A stretch of DNA of 64,000 nucleotides from positions 2,342,412 to 2,406,411 of the forward strand of contig JASKMD010000027.1 in NCBI GenBank assembly GCA_030144725.1, written 5' to 3'. Shown here one piece after another: positions 52,461 to 61,495 of the stretch (positions are counted from its first letter, which is position 1; each line of letters begins with the position of its first letter). The notes below the pieces were generated by a model. That model saw only the letters and a list, made by a program, of their open reading frames with translations, had not been told where the DNA came from and made no database searches. Origin of the DNA: Haematococcus lacustris (taxonomy: Eukaryota; Chlorophyta; Chlorophyceae; Chlamydomonadales; Haematococcaceae). The position numbers were made by a program, and so were the translations under genes.

Positions 52461-52771
52461 CGGGCCATAGCTCATCACTGGCTTGGACGTTTTGCATGCC
52501 ACCTACTAGGTTGGGCAGCTGTAACCACCCTTTACAACCTCTCATACTCACATTTCATGAAAAGTCACTTTGGTCACACGGTGCCAACTCCCTTAGCCAA
52601 AATCAGGGTCTCAGCCCCATACCTGGCCCAGCAACTCGACACCGAGTGAGAATTACACTTTGGCCCAAGAGAGTCTTGTTATCCCCTAGGTCACAGCAGC
52701 CCACATACCAAGTCTCAGACCTCAACTCTCAGGTTTTTCAAGCCAGCCAGGCCTTAATTTGCACGAGTGTT

Positions 52772-55121
52772 GCTGGTTACAGCACCGTCGCTGCCCCACT
52801 AACACACTTGACCGGTGAGAAAGTGGCTGCCGGGTACCAACTGGCAACAACTGGGAGAGCCTGCTTTAAGAGCTTTCAACGCTCTCAAGCAAGCTCTATG
52901 CTCCACTCCAGTGCTGGCGCTCCCTGATCCCAACCAGCCGTTTGAAGTGTGGTCTGATGCCTCACTCGTCGGCACGGGAGGTGTTCTCTTGCAGGGTGGT
53001 AGAGTGGTGGCATACACCAGCCACAAATTCTCCCCTGCACAGATGAAATACACCACAGGAGAGCAAGAACTTCTGGGTATCATCAGAGCACTGCAAGAAT
53101 GGCGCTGCTACCTTGACGGGGCCGTGCATGTGACCATTGTGACTGACCACAACCCATTGATCTATCTCAAGACACAGACAAATCTCTCCAGGCGGCAAGC
53201 CCGATGGATGGAGTTCCTGGCACGTTTTAACCATCACATTGAGTATAAGCAAGGAAAGGGCAATGTGGCAGATCCGCTGAGTCGCAATCCTGCTCTGACA
53301 TACCAGATGACCAACACTGGCAGTGATGACGATGACGGAGAGCCTATCATGGTCTCCGTTGGTGCCGCCCTATGTGTGTCCGGCGTGTATGCCCTGGTGT
53401 TGACACGGCGCCAAGCTGGGCTGCTGCAACAGCAGTCCACTGGTCAGCCTCCACCGGCTGCGCCATGCCCCCCAGCTGACACACGCCGCCACAGACGCCC
53501 ATGCGCTGATGGTCGGGCTGTCGTCCCTAACCCTGTCGCCCCATGTGATGAGTGGCCTGGTGGGGGGGAGACCCAGCTGGACTCGGCCACACACACACCT
53601 GCGGCGAGCACCGAGTACAGCACGACAACAGGTGACTCACTCATAGAGGCAATCATTAAAGGCTACAGCACCGATGAGCGTTTCGCTGATCGTGCCTATA
53701 CACAAGCCTATGAGTTGAGTGAAGCAGGGCTATGGATGTCCGGTGGCAAGGTGGTTGTGCCTAAGAGCCCCCTTGTCAAGAGGCAGGTGCTTGAGTCATG
53801 CCATGATGCCAACTATGCTGGTCACATGGGCATCAGCAAGACATGGCATGGCGTGAACCGCTATTTCACGTGGCCGGGCATGCGCAAGGATGTGGAGGAC
53901 TATGTGCGGCAATGTGATGCCTGCCAGCGCAACAAGCCCAGCACCCGCCTCAAGGCCGGCAAGCTCCAACCCCTGTCTATACCTGGTCGTCGCTGGGAAA
54001 GCATAAGTATGGACATGATTGTAAAACTACCCAAGAGTGGGAAGCAAAACTATGACAGCATCATGGTCTATGTCGACAGACTCACCAAGATGGTGCACCT
54101 GGTCCCTACACACGAGGCAATCAGTGCTGCAGACGCTGCCCGGCTGTTCTATCGTGAAGTGGTGCGGCTACATGGCCTGCCAGCCTCGGTCGTGATTGAC
54201 CGTGGTCCCATCTTCAACAGCCAGTATTGGAGGCATGTGTGCGAGCTGTGCCACACCCAGCTGTGTATGTCCAGTGCCTACCATCCTGAGACTGACGGCC
54301 AGACCGAAAGAGCTAACAGAATCATTGAAGAAATGCTAAGACATTATGTCGATGAGAACCACAGTGATTGGGCAGACCACTTGCCTTGGGTTGAGTTCGC
54401 CATAAACAACTCATGGCACGAGACGGTGCGCAATTCGCCATTCTTCCTCAATTATGGCCAGCATCCGCTGACGCCAGCTGTGATGGACCTGCCACGCAAA
54501 GTGCCTAAGGCAGCTGAGTTTGTGGAGGGTATCGAAAAGGCTGTGCGGAAAGCCAAACAATGCTGGCGAGTGGCTCAGCAGCGGATGAAAGCTTTGGTCG
54601 ATGGCAAGCGACGTGAAGTCTAGTATCACCCGGGTGCACAGGTGTTGCTCAGTACTGTCAACATGAGAAACAACCAAAATGAGCAAGGAGTGCGAAAACT
54701 GAAACCACGCTATGTGGGGCCTTTCACAGTGCTGCGGATGATTGGCAAGGTGGCAGTACAACTGCATCTGCCTCCTAGCTGGAACCGCATGCACAACGTG
54801 TTCCATGTGTCACTAGTCAAGCCCTACTGTGGGAACCAAACGCCTAACTTAGCGGCACCGCCTCCTGTGCAGTGGCTAGAAGGAGAACCTGTCTATGAGG
54901 TTGAGAAGCTGCTGGCTCACAGGGTCGTGAAGCTCAAAGGCCGCAACCGGGGCAAGGGCCGGCCCAAGAGCAAAGAGGCGAAGAAAGGCTTGGAGTTCCT
55001 AGTTCGGTGGGCTGGCTACTCGGAGGAGCATGGCACGTGGGAGCCACAAAAGAATCTCCTGAACTGTGAAGAGGCAATGCAAGCTTACATTGAGCAGCAT
55101 GGAGCACTGCCAAAGCTCTAG
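52772..55121 (+). CDS. pol: Retroelement 3 Pol, second part: RNase H, integrase, chromodomain
   Basis: It resumes with AGYSTVAAPLTHLTGEK, then needs a one-base frame change near 52815. RNase H follows with VWSDASLVGTGGVLLQ, TGEQELLGI and VTDHNPL. The integrase has the zinc HHCC region (CHDANYAGHMGISKT, QCDACQ) and the D, D and E contexts MDMIVKLPK, VIDRGPIF and SAYHPETDGQTERANR. A TAG stop interrupts the frame at 54621 (after KRREV). The same frame then carries the integrase tail (GPFTVLRMIG, HNVFHVSLVKPY) and a chromodomain (FLVRWAGYSEEHGTWEPQKN), which marks it as chromovirus-like; such domains guide integration to modified chromatin. Confidence 0.9.
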
Positions 55122-55245
55122 ATCTCATACTCTTTACTAATGCTTTTGACACTAAGCGCAAAGGCGCGAGTCCCGGCACTACCGCAAGTAGCCGGGGCGG
55201 GGCAATCACCTAGACACACCTGAGGACAGCTGATTCAACAATGAA
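55122..55245 (+). other. 3' untranslated part of retroelement 3
   Basis: Short non-coding stretch between the chromodomain stop and the polypurine tract. Confidence 0.5.
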
Positions 55246-55260
55246 CCGGGTGGGGGGGAA
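55246..55260 (+). other. Polypurine tract of retroelement 3
   Basis: GGGTGGGGGGGAA lies directly before the 3' LTR, the expected plus-strand primer site. Confidence 0.75.
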
Positions 55261-55453
55261 TGTAACGTGGGAAAGCGCCAGGCTATTATGCCAATAAGGC
55301 CGCCCGTTCGTATACCCTCTAATAACCAGTGTGTAGTAGGAAGTGTGGTGACCGGTGTCAAAAGCCGGGTTCGACTCCCGGAGATCTCTCCGTTGACTAC
55401 GCCCTGAGGTCTTGAGCCACACAACCTATTATTCGCTGGTTTAACACGTAACA
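55261..55453 (+). repeat. 3' LTR of retroelement 3
   Basis: 193 bp, no difference from the 5' LTR found by eye. The T-arm-like hairpin is at 55365-55381. CCAGG target duplication follows. Confidence 0.92.
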
Positions 55454-55458
55454 CCAGG

Positions 55459-55912
55459 TGGCAGGGCATCAGTGTGTGCTTTCATGTGCATGTCAGTGTA
55501 CCAGTGAGGAATCTCAACTGGTCTTCCATGCTCATCATACAGTTTGGGTGTGACTACACCAGGGTCACTGGCTGCACGGGTGGTCTGCCTGGGAGGGTTG
55601 GCACGAAGGCCACTATTCCCATGTGACAGTGCAGGCCCAAATGGACTCTCACCACGCCTAGGAGAAGTACGAGGCTCCCCCCTAGATGCACCAAACCGAG
55701 CAGGTGGGTCACCATGATACACAGGTGCATAATCAGGCAGGTCAGGCCAGTTATCTGGTCTGCCAAATATCCTCCTAGCCACATCAGTATGCAGTACTGC
55801 ACCGTCATTATGGGGAGTACGGTAGTCATTAAGACGCGGTGTATATGCACCATGATTAGTAGGGGACCTGTTAGGACCACCTGTACTGGGGGCAGCACCA
55901 TTAGCAGGATAA
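55459..55912 (-). CDS. gag: Retroelement 2 Gag, middle part
   Basis: The frame in coding direction includes YPANGAAPSTGGPN, RRIFGRPDNWPDLPDYAPVY, GEPRTSPRRGESPFGPALSH and HMKAHTDALPPG. It stops at the retroelement 3 insertion (Pro-Gly), and the next residues of Gag (FTAPHASAYTGAP) resume at 40651. It is bounded upstream by the MITE pair. Confidence 0.7.
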
Positions 55913-56110
55913 GTAATTGAGTTTTACTCAGTTGTAATCGTTAACAGACCTCGTTTTAAGAATCGTTAACTGCAGCGACCTGGTGTATTAACAAAAAGTG
56001 CTCCCAACGAACACGTAACAGCCGGCCAGCACCATCGCAGGTGACAAGAAGCATCACATTGCGCGGCTTCGCCGCGCCAATAGAGCTTCGCCTACGTAAA
56101 ACTCAATTAC
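55913..56110. mobile_element. MITE 1 with perfect 15-bp terminal inverted repeats
   Basis: Ends GTAATTGAGTTTTAC (55913-55927) and its exact inverse (56096-56110); 198 bp. No coding capacity. It sits inside the gag gene of retroelement 2. Confidence 0.8.
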
Positions 56111-56112
56111 AC

Positions 56113-56313
56113 TAGATAATGGCGTCGCCTGGGTCGTTTCAGGTGGTTGAAAAAGGCTCGGTCTCGGCCCTAGCGCGGGACAGCTCTCGACCTCAGCCAG
56201 CGGCCACGTCGCTACGCTCCGTGTCCGCTGGCTTCGGTCTCGAGCTGCCCCGCGCCAGGGCCTCGACCTCGCCTTTTTAAACCGCCTAAAACGACCCGCG
56301 ACACCATTATCTA
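56113..56313. mobile_element. MITE 2, foldback type
   Basis: Ends TAGATAATGGCGTCGC and inverse of TAGATAATGGTGTCGC; 201 bp. Most of the element pairs with itself (GGCTCGGTCTCGGCCC against its inverse region), so it could form a long hairpin. It lies two bases from MITE 1. Confidence 0.8.
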
Positions 56314-57201
56314 CTACGTAGAAGGCATACGAGGGCCATTTCTATCTGTAATAGCATGTCCACCAGCATAACCAGCAGCCTTAAAAGCTGACATACGTTG
56401 TGCAGCACGAGCAGATGCTGCAACATCAACCTCAACAGGCTGTGTAAAGTTGGCAGTAGGCCTTAAAGCACCAGGGCTGGCAAATGACATCGGTCGGGCT
56501 GCAGTCAAAGGACTTGGACCTCTTACCGTGTTTTGTGTGGCCGCAACATGGCTTTCCAGAGAGCCCAGCCGACGTTGCACTGACGCAAGGGCAGCGTCAC
56601 GTTGAGCCACAGTGGCTTCCAGATCGCGATTGCGTTGTGCCAGCTGCTCCAGCTCTGTTTGCTCAGGGTCGTCCTCCTCGTCTTCATCATAATCAGAAGG
56701 TTCAGGGGACGGAGTCTGGCGTCTGGTCCGAAAACGGGACGGGGCCGCAGGGCCAGGAGCACCAGGATCTGGCGACTGGGAGGGGCCAAGATTGGCCGCA
56801 GGGGCACCACCAGGACCGGTGGGAGGTGCGTTGACTGCACCGCCAGGAAGGAATTCAGGGGCAAGCCCTGCTCCTTCCTCAGGAGCGAGATCGCTACCAG
56901 GGGCAGGCTCCGTGGCAGCGGGAGGATTCCCAGCAGCAGGAGGAGCTTCACCAGGAGCGCCACCTGGAATCCGCGCAGAGCGAGGAACAAGAGGGCCCAT
57001 TTGCAGGACAACCCCGTCGGCATTAATTACCACAGAACCAGGCATTGCTCCGGCGTGGTCCTCTGGGGGTGGAGGCGCAGGCAGAGGCTGCTCTCCTGGG
57101 GGCAAAGTCGGCCCGTTCTGGTTCAGAGGAATCTGGTGGACCATCGAGTTGTGGTAGTCCTCAACAGTCGGTATGTAGCGGATGCGTTGATAGCGAACCA
57201 T
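56314..57201 (-). CDS. gag: Retroelement 2 Gag, amino-terminal part
   Basis: The frame starts MVRYQRIRYIPTVEDYHNSM. It has a long Pro/Gly/Ala-rich region, an acidic patch (DYDEDEEDDPEQTELEQL), a coiled-coil segment (RNRDLEATVAQRDAALASV) and YAGGHAITDRNGPRMPST before the MITE pair. The coiled coil would serve Gag multimerisation, as in other Ty3/gypsy elements. The pieces join as one gene if the insertions are removed, but exact bases at the MITE junction were not resolved. Confidence 0.7.
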   Translation of the reverse strand: MVRYQRIRYIPTVEDYHNSMVHQIPLNQNGPTLPPGEQPLPAPPPPEDHAGAMPGSVVINADGVVLQMGPLVPRSARIPGGAPGEAPPAAGNPPAATEPAPGSDLAPEEGAGLAPEFLPGGAVNAPPTGPGGAPAANLGPSQSPDPGAPGPAAPSRFRTRRQTPSPEPSDYDEDEEDDPEQTELEQLAQRNRDLEATVAQRDAALASVQRRLGSLESHVAATQNTVRGPSPLTAARPMSFASPGALRPTANFTQPVEVDVAASARAAQRMSAFKAAGYAGGHAITDRNGPRMPST

Positions 57202-57258
57202 GGCCGAATGCTGAGGGACAGACTTCTCAGTCAGACGCTAGTCTGGTCGGAAACCATC

Positions 57259-57534
57259 TGTAACGTGCTGAACCACGCTATAAGCCGAGAGATCGTCTAG
57301 CGTGTGACTGCGAAGAAACTGCCATGGAGCGAAGTTACAGAGTACCTCGTGAGAGGGCTAGGGCTTAGAACGGGGCCCCCTGGAATCGAACCAGTTGTCC
57401 TCACAGCAGCGCTGCTAGGCTTTAACCTGCCCTACTCACTCGGTAAAAGTAATGCGCCCACCTGCGCCCGCCATAGGCAGTACACAGGTGTCGCGGGCAA
57501 AGGGGAACGGTGTCGCTCAAGGCTCGCCGTTACA
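57259..57534 (-). repeat. 5' LTR of retroelement 2
   Basis: On the minus strand 276 bp from TGTAACGGCG to AGCACGTTACA, with the same kind of ends as the LTRs of retroelement 3. It contains CTGGTTCGATTCCAG (57380-57394), a tRNA T-arm-like hairpin. The other LTR is not in the window, so limits are inferred. Confidence 0.6.
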
Positions 57535-57590
57535 GCCGCGCCCCAGGCGGTAGCTCCTCCCTTAATGCACGCCGGTGAATACCGGAGTAG

Positions 57591-57681
57591 TCTTCTTCTT
57601 CTTCTTCTAGGGACAGCCGATATTGGGGCTTGTCCAGGAGCACCACTGCTGCAGCCTGCCACTCCTCCCCGGGGAGAACCC
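57591..57681 (-). other. 3' tail of the non-LTR element with (AGA)n
   Basis: Minus strand ends GGCTGTCCCTAGAAGAAG with about six AGA units, a plausible simple-repeat tail of a LINE. Confidence 0.4.
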
Positions 57682-58320
57682 TTACAGCCTACCGCTAGGT
57701 GACACCCAGTGGGTCGGCCGCTGAGAGGGAACGCGCCGCACCAGGAAGCCCGTCCCGCCCCACGCACACTCCCACTCCGGTGGTGGGAGCTGCCGAACAT
57801 CCACCACCTGTTGCCACGGCTCCGGCAGGGTGGCCCGCGCCATGTCAGCCTCCCACCTCACGGCTGCCTGCTGCTCAGCTGAGACGAAGGCGGAACGGGG
57901 TCGATGGAGGGCCTCGCGCACGTGCCGAACGTGGGTCCAGTGCAGGGCCTCAACTGCCAGGGGGTCACTGTCTGGCCTGCCCCGCAGTCTGACCAGAGCG
58001 TTGAAGCGCAGCGGCTCCGCCAACACCGAGAAGTGAGATTGGGCGGCCGGGGCCACCACGCGGTGGAGCTTGAGCTGTGCAATGGCTGTGACGTGGGCCT
58101 GTAGGCGGGGGCTCAGGTTGGGCACGGGGGAGGCTGTGGGGTCCGTGACTACCCAGGTGCTAAGGCTGTGTTGGGGGTCGGCGAGCAGGCTGTGCAACAG
58201 GGGCTGCCACTCCCGGACTCTGGGCGAGAAGAGCTGGGCCACAGTTTTGGCTAGCATGGCGGTGCTGGTGATCTCCAGGTCTGGCAGCCCCAGCCCACCC
58301 TCCCGTCGGGGCATCACACG
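57682..58320 (-). CDS. Non-LTR retrotransposon (LINE, L1-like) reverse transcriptase, carboxy-terminal fragment
   Basis: The frame begins inside the neighbouring repeat, so the real 5' part is missing. MPRREGGLGLPDLEITSTAM is the conserved block after the RT domain of plant and algal LINEs (G-G-L-G-L-x-D). It is followed by VAQLFSPRVREWQPLLHSLL and a Trp-rich tail ending WVSPSGRL and a stop. The truncated 5' end is normal for LINE copies. Its enzyme would prime reverse transcription at a nicked target, but this copy lacks the catalytic core. Confidence 0.65.
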   Translation of the reverse strand, partial: RVMPRREGGLGLPDLEITSTAMLAKTVAQLFSPRVREWQPLLHSLLADPQHSLSTWVVTDPTASPVPNLSPRLQAHVTAIAQLKLHRVVAPAAQSHFSVLAEPLRFNALVRLRGRPDSDPLAVEALHWTHVRHVREALHRPRSAFVSAEQQAAVRWEADMARATLPEPWQQVVDVRQLPPPEWECAWGGTGFLVRRVPSQRPTHWVSPSGRL

Positions 58321-58867
58321 GCGGGGCGGGGCGGGGCGGGGCGGGGCGGGGCGGGGCGGGGCGGGGCGGGGCGGGGCGGGGCGGGGCGGGGCGGGGCGGG
58401 GCGGGGCGGGGCGGGGCGGGGCGGGGCGGGGCGGGGCGGGGCGGGGCGGGGCGGGGCGGGGCGGGGCGGGGCGGGGCGGGGCGGGGCGGGGCGGGGCGGG
58501 GCGGGGCGGGGCGGGGCGGGGCGGGGCGGGGCGGGGCGGGGCGGGGCGGGGCGGGGCGGGGCGGGGCGGGGCGGGGCGGGGCGGGGCGGGGCGGGGCGGG
58601 GCGGGGCGGGGCGGGGCGGGGCGGGGCGGGGCGGGGCGGGGCGGGGCGGGGCGGGGCGGGGCGGGGCGGGGCGGGGCGGGGCGGGGCGGGGCGGGGCGGG
58701 GCGGGGCGGGGCGGGGCGGGGCGGGGCGGGGCGGGGCGGGGCGGGGCGGGGCGGGGCGGGGCGGGGCGGGGCGGGGCGGGGCGGGGCGGGGCGGGGCGGG
58801 GCGGGGCGGGGCGGGGCGGGGCGGGGCGGGCGGGGCGGGGCGGGGCGGGGCGGGGCGGGGCGGGGCG
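58321..58867. repeat. (GGGGC)n pentanucleotide array
   Basis: About 109 units of GGGGC with one 4-base unit. It directly abuts the LINE fragment. Confidence 0.96.
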
Positions 58868-60015
58868 GTCACAGACCGAAGTGAGCTCTTGGCTTGTCTG
58901 AGTATGAACGTTTGTAATACTGTCCTAAATGAGCTTAACCTAGTAAGTAGCATGCTGTAAGTCCCAATGGTCGAGCTGTGGCATTGCCCTCTAGGTAAGG
59001 GGGGGAGGTGGGCTCGTTGCCACATCGCCGCATCCGCTTTCCGATCCGACTGCTGCTGCCGACGCGCATGCTTATGTAGAGCAGCCTAAGCGACGCGGGC
59101 TGTCGCAGCGATGACTGCATGCCCTGCAACGGCTCAAATTTAAACCACTAACTTTGATGCTTTGCTGTGCACGGCCTACTAACTGCATAATTATTCTGCA
59201 TGGGTCAAAGGTAGCTGTCTGTGTTGGCTACATTGTGAATCATCTAGCATAATATTTGGCGCTGTATGTGCAGAGTTACAGTCGTCCTACTACCAGTGGT
59301 AGGTTTTCTGTTAGTTGGGGGCGCCCGATTGTTAGCCTGGCGCCCACCATTATAGCGATGTAGCGCTGCCGTCAACACTCAAAGGAATCCTCACATCCTC
59401 GCCAAGCGGCCTGCACCATCAGGAAGCTCGCGCAGCCATGTTTGCCGGACTTCGGTGGTGTGCGCCACCGACATGTCGTGCATCGCTAACGGATTAGCCA
59501 AGGATGTAGCTTACCAGTGTAGATAACCACGATTTGTGATTGGGACACATCCGGGGTCACATGTGGCTGCCCGCATCGAAAGACTCCGATGGCAATTCCA
59601 GTCTTACAATTGAAGCGCATTATCTCATTGCAGCAGACGCAGCAAACGTTACAGCAATTGATTGAGTAGATGGGCTGCAGTTGCATGAAGATTACCAACC
59701 CCATGTGGACGCCTTACAGTGTGACTTGCAATCATGGAACTCACCGACGACATGACTCACGCGATGTCTCCCCCGTACCACGGCGAAGTATGCAATAAGC
59801 CACAGCCCAAGCAAATAGCAAACAACACAATCATTACGGCTGACATGCCTTCGTTTGCTCTCACCATTGTATGGGTTTGTTAAGCCGCTTTCTCTGCTGC
59901 CACGGTGGTGGCAGGAGTGCTTGCGTACGGCCAGAGGAGGTATGGCTTCCTTGCGCCTTCCCTTTGTCCTTGCGAGTGCAGCAGACTTCATCTTTGATGC
60001 TTTTTTACATTCCAG
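58868..60015. other. No gene recognised
   Basis: Moderate GC sequence without repeats and without supported exons. It may contain the promoter or first exons of the downstream gene. Confidence 0.3.
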
Positions 60016-60868
60016 GTTGAAGCCCTCGCGTCCTGCGATGTGCCTATCGTTGCTATAGGCCCTGCTCGTGTTACAGCTTGGGCTGCACCTGCAGCTAAAC
60101 ATGCCGCATCACTACAGGTACTTTGGCATCCGACGCCAGCACAGCCCCAGCGTGGGACTCGTCCAAATGCTGACCAGTAGACTATAATGCACTGATGTGT
60201 CACAAATGCAGTTGGCAGGCTGGGTGCAACGAATCAACACAGGAGGACAAATGGACAAGGCATGGCAGGACAACCTGCAGACTGCTATTCTCGTACGGTC
60301 AGTGACCGTTCACTGCAGGATGTCTCACAATGGGGCCTGGAGGAAAGGGATTGGAACAGCCTGTACTTATCTGCATTGATGTATGTGACACTAGGTTGGC
60401 ATGTCATCACTTGGACAGCAACAGCTGACCATTTGGCTTACAGCCACTCGTCTGAGTCTCTCTCCCTCTGGTGCTTGGATGCTGAGTCCCTTCCATTGAC
60501 CCCATGCCTGTCTGGTGAACTTGCCTTGGCTTGGTTATGCTTGCAGAGTCATCTCCACAGCTCAGCTAGCCAGTCTGTCCACACCAGTTCTCACAGCCTG
60601 GCTCCCCAGCCTCATCGTTACTTCAGAGAAGGAGTGGGGTCCACCGCCCGCTGATCAGGAGCTAGAGCACACACAGGCAGTCTACAGGGCCATTGCGCAA
60701 TACTGGGCAACGCAAGGCAGCAAGGAGCAGCCCCCTCAGCTGCCATGCTTTGTGCAGCCTGTAGCGATCACAGCGGAAGCTCAGGCAGCGCTGGGGGTGG
60801 CTACCTGTGAGGAGCTGGCAGCACAGCTGCGCAGCTCCTGGGGATTGTGCAGGGAGATCACCCCAGGT
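60016..60868 (+). CDS. Exons of an unrecognised gene, possibly upstream exons of the PAS-like gene
   Basis: Two exons with good splice sites join in phase: 60016-60117 (VEALASCDVPIVAIGPARVT onward) and 60212-60297 (LAGWVQRINTGGQMDKAWQD onward). A later open stretch from about 60549, after a TTGCAG acceptor, reads VISTAQLASLSTPVLTAWLP and ends CREITPG with a stop at 60868. The exons between 60298 and 60548 are not settled. I do not recognise the family; a periplasmic-binding-like ectodomain, as found ahead of PAS regions in some algal cyclases, is one thought but I cannot support it from residues. No start codon is assigned. Confidence 0.35.
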
Positions 60869-61495
60869 TAGTTGGGCAGGTCAGCACAGCCGTCATCATC
60901 ATCACAGCCCACCACCACACAGCTACCAGCACTTCATCACCAGCGCAGCGGTCAACAAGCGCCAATTCGAAGGCACAAATAGATCTCCTCACCGAGGGTG
61001 GTGTTCTGTCTGAATAGAGTCATGTTCCCATGCACATGGCATGGGCGCCTTCCACATACACCTTTGCCTGACCCCTATGACAGGGCTTTGCATGACAGAT
61101 GAAAACAGCTGAAGGGGGTGTTGCGGACTATATAATTTCTCCCCCAGGGTGCCAGCAGCAGCAGCAGCATCACCCTCTCACCCTGCCAGTTGCTACAGTA
61201 GAAGACCTGGTTGCCCCTCAGCCACCCACCCACTGTCCTGCATCTGACATTGGCAGCAGACCCTGGTCAGGCCTCTATTTACAGACAACCGATCCTTTCT
61301 TGCTCCACTTTTGCCCTGTTTGCCTTGCCCTGTGGTGCCTTGCCCTCACGCCAGTGTCCAGGGAGAGGACTACATGGACCACATGCACCACAGCCACCTT
61401 GCTCTGTGTGTACATCCTCCGCTACCCTCACATCACACAGCAAGCACCCACAGCCAACCTAGTGTCCCAGCCCTAGTGCACCCGCTGCTCCCAGC
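60869..61495. other. Probable intron or spacer
   Basis: No supported exon. It has a small CAG run near 61151. Confidence 0.3.

Larger units (their letters stand above)
44724..52769. mobile_element. Element C: complete composite CACTC element inside retroelement 3 RT
   Basis: The left end is CACTCGCGCCGATTAAGGCC. The right end read inward is CACTCGTGCAAATTAAGGCC. TT is duplicated (44722-44723 and 52770-52771). Removal gives the reading RQFI-AGYST in frame, as expected for a Ty3/gypsy RT. Both subterminal regions have arrays with alternating 21- and 23-bp steps, inverted to each other. The interior includes a block (48610-50835) nearly the same as the right two thirds of element D, so C looks composite. 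Confidence 0.9.
40657..55453 (+). mobile_element. Retroelement 3: complete Ty3/gypsy chromovirus-like LTR element, split by element C
   Basis: Two 193-bp LTRs (40657-40849 and 55261-55453) that I read as identical start TGTAACGTGG and end CACGTAACA. A 5-bp duplication CCAGG flanks the element (40652-40656 and 55454-55458). Order inside is gag, protease, RT, RNase H, integrase and chromodomain, then a polypurine tract. Without element C it is about 6.75 kb. The matching LTRs point to a young insertion. Confidence 0.93.
39094..57534 (-). mobile_element. Retroelement 2: Ty3/gypsy element broken into pieces by later insertions
   Basis: Pieces in coding order are LTR 57259-57534, gag 56314-57201, 55459-55912 and 40040-40651, gag zinc-knuckle 39578-40015 and protease 39094-39504. 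The interruptions are a MITE pair, retroelement 3 and element B. The reverse transcriptase and everything after it is missing from the window. Confidence 0.8.

Noticed and set aside
43054..54623. A non-standard genetic code with TAG read as an amino acid
   Set aside because: Host-like and element genes end at ordinary TAA, TGA and TAG stops and no run of internal TAG codons exists in the F-box-like or dioxygenase-like genes.
57370..57460. A tRNA-Ala-like gene on the minus strand
   Set aside because: It has a T-arm-like hairpin and AGC near an anticodon position, but the stems do not pair and it falls inside the inferred LTR.
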